Source of the DNA: Intrasporangium_A sp051961875
Lineage (GTDB): Bacteria; Actinomycetota; Actinomycetes; Actinomycetales; Dermatophilaceae
Length of the DNA: 25,206 bases
Direction: 5' to 3'
Assembly: GCF_051961875.1 (NCBI RefSeq)
Contig: NZ_JBQCCV010000147.1
Coordinates: forward strand, 1-25,206
A program made the position numbers and the translations under genes. Shown in pieces: positions 24,034-25,206 of this stretch. The stretch's first letter is position 1; the number at the start of each line of letters is the position of its first letter. The notes under the pieces are model-generated. The model was not told the DNA's origin. It searched no databases and saw nothing but the letters and a program-made list of their open reading frames with translations.

Positions 24034-25206
24034 GTGATTCTCGACGCCGTCCTCCGCCACACACGCCCCCCATCACCCCTGGCCGGACGGCTCGCCGCGC
24101 AGTCACTGCTCTTCGCCCTGGGCGAGGGCACCTTCATGACCGGCTCGGCAGTGTTCTTCACCCAGATCGTCGGGCTGTCCGCCGCCCAGGTCGGCCTCGG
24201 CCTGACCTTCGCCGGAATCGCCGCGTTCCTGGCGGCGCTGCCGATGGGCAAGCTCGTCGACCGCTTCGGACCCAAGAAGATGTGGGCCGTCAGCGCGACG
24301 GGCCAGGCCGCCATGTTCTCGCTGTGGCCGCTCATCAACGGCTTCGAGGGCTACGTCCTGATGGCCATCGGCATGGAGGTCATCGGCGCGCTGGGTGGCG
24401 CGGCCTACGGCGCGTACACCATCGACGTGCTCCCGGCCGGCGAGCGCGTCAAGTCCCGCGCCTACATGTACTCGGCGCTCAACGTCGGCTTCACGCTCGG
24501 CTCGATGCTCGGCGGCATCGCCCTGGCGTTCCACTCCAACGATGTCCTGCACGCGCTGCCGTGGTTCACCGCCGTGGCGTTCCTCGTCAACGCCGCCGCG
24601 ATCACCCGCCTGCCGAAGGCGGCCCACGACGAGCGCACCCCCGAGGACCGCAATGTGAAGATCCCCGGACCGGGGCCGCTCCGCAACCCCGGCTGGCTCC
24701 TCACGACGTTCTTCGGCGGCGTGTTCTGGACGAACCAGGTGCTGCTCAACGTCGTCATCCCGCTATGGCTCGTCGAGAAGACCGATGCCCCGCGGGTACT
24801 GCTGGCGTTCCTGTTCGGCACCACCACCGTCATGTGCATCTTCCTGCCGATGGTCACGTCGCGCAGGGTCAAGGACGTGCCCAGCGCGCTCGGGGCGATC
24901 CGGCTCTCGTCGATGTTCTTCGTCGTGTCCTGCCTGATCACCCTGGCGACACACGACACCGTCGGCTGGGTGACGATCGCGCTGGTCTGGCTCGGGCACG
25001 TCACGGTGACCGGTGCCGAGCTCTACCTGTCTGCCGCAAGCTGGTCTTTCGAGGCCGAGCTGATGGACCCGCGGCAGCGCGGCGCGTACCAGGGCGCCGC
25101 CGAGATGAGCGGCACGCTCGGGCGAGTCTGGGCCCCGGCCCTCTACACGTTCCTCGCGATGAACTGGGGCGCCACCGGCTGGCTGCTCATCGCCGGGATC
25201 ATCGTC
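24034..25206 (+). CDS. MFS transporter, 3' end outside the window
   Basis: The frame is open for 391 codons from GTG 24034 to the last base; a stop at 23995-23997 closes it upstream. The product has about 12 hydrophobic segments so far, beginning around AAQSLLFALGEGTFMTGSAVF. It carries the MFS motif A-like loop GKLVDRFGPKKMW after TM2, and a charged central loop (about 195-215, PKAAHDERTPEDRNVK). The substrate cannot be predicted, and no regulator gene is adjacent within the window. The palindrome at 24019-24033 overlaps its SD. Cut by the window edge, not degraded. Confidence 0.85.
   Translation, partial: MILDAVLRHTRPPSPLAGRLAAQSLLFALGEGTFMTGSAVFFTQIVGLSAAQVGLGLTFAGIAAFLAALPMGKLVDRFGPKKMWAVSATGQAAMFSLWPLINGFEGYVLMAIGMEVIGALGGAAYGAYTIDVLPAGERVKSRAYMYSALNVGFTLGSMLGGIALAFHSNDVLHALPWFTAVAFLVNAAAITRLPKAAHDERTPEDRNVKIPGPGPLRNPGWLLTTFFGGVFWTNQVLLNVVIPLWLVEKTDAPRVLLAFLFGTTTVMCIFLPMVTSRRVKDVPSALGAIRLSSMFFVVSCLITLATHDTVGWVTIALVWLGHVTVTGAELYLSAASWSFEAELMDPRQRGAYQGAAEMSGTLGRVWAPALYTFLAMNWGATGWLLIAGIIV

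Overview
The window is high-GC (roughly 70 %) chromosomal DNA of an actinobacterium. The gene set supports this: an XPB/ERCC3 helicase with an Rv0862c-like partner, DUF2530 and DUF3027 proteins, a cold-shock protein with a C-terminal extension, an MprAB-PepD-like two-component/protease cluster, and many leaderless promoters of TANNNT type. Codon use and the recurrent TATGCCGC word fit Micrococcales, perhaps Intrasporangiaceae (Janibacter/Knoellia-like), but that assignment is an inference. No rRNA, tRNA, CRISPR array, insertion sequence or prophage gene was seen. Bases 1-75 look like a poor-quality contig end, with a run of 17 C.

Layout. (1) 101-2083: an ArsR-type regulator divergent from an MFS transporter. 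Three identical-spacing TGAAG-N6-CTTCA dyads cover the promoter and the transporter start codon. (2) 2102-3953, minus strand: a marR-MFS-microprotein operon whose two junctions are both 4-bp GTGA overlaps. The last gene is a 30-residue single-pass membrane protein. (3) 4162-5974: an NCS2/AzgA-type purine permease divergent from a small DUF2530 membrane protein, both apparently leaderless. (4) 6012-7335, minus: cold-shock protein followed by a DUF3027 protein. (5) 7440-8360: aldose 1-epimerase-like protein. (6) 8416-13484: an XPB-associated protein with a WYL-like C-terminus, a convergent HMG-CoA lyase, and the XPB helicase. (7) 13539-17081: response regulator, histidine kinase and HtrA/PepD-like PDZ protease, an envelope-stress module. 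(8) 17227-17670: SnoaL/NTF2-like protein. (9) 17790-20288, minus: an aminopeptidase N gene interrupted by one in-frame TAG codon. (10) 20371-21246, minus: HtpX protease. (11) 21437-25206: a two-TM membrane protein of unknown function, a beta-helix-like protein of unknown function, a second SnoaL-like protein and an MFS transporter cut by the window end.

The block from the MarR/MFS genes through NCS2, DUF2530, CSD and XPB resembles the order of related genes around Rv0861c-Rv0882 of Mycobacterium tuberculosis, so most of this is conserved core chromosome. The less ordinary items are the operator array, the translationally coupled microprotein, the pepN nonsense codon, several unexplained palindromes and a dispersed TATGCCGCTSA motif. 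No gap between genes exceeds 190 bp; the longest (21247-21436) holds palindromes described below.
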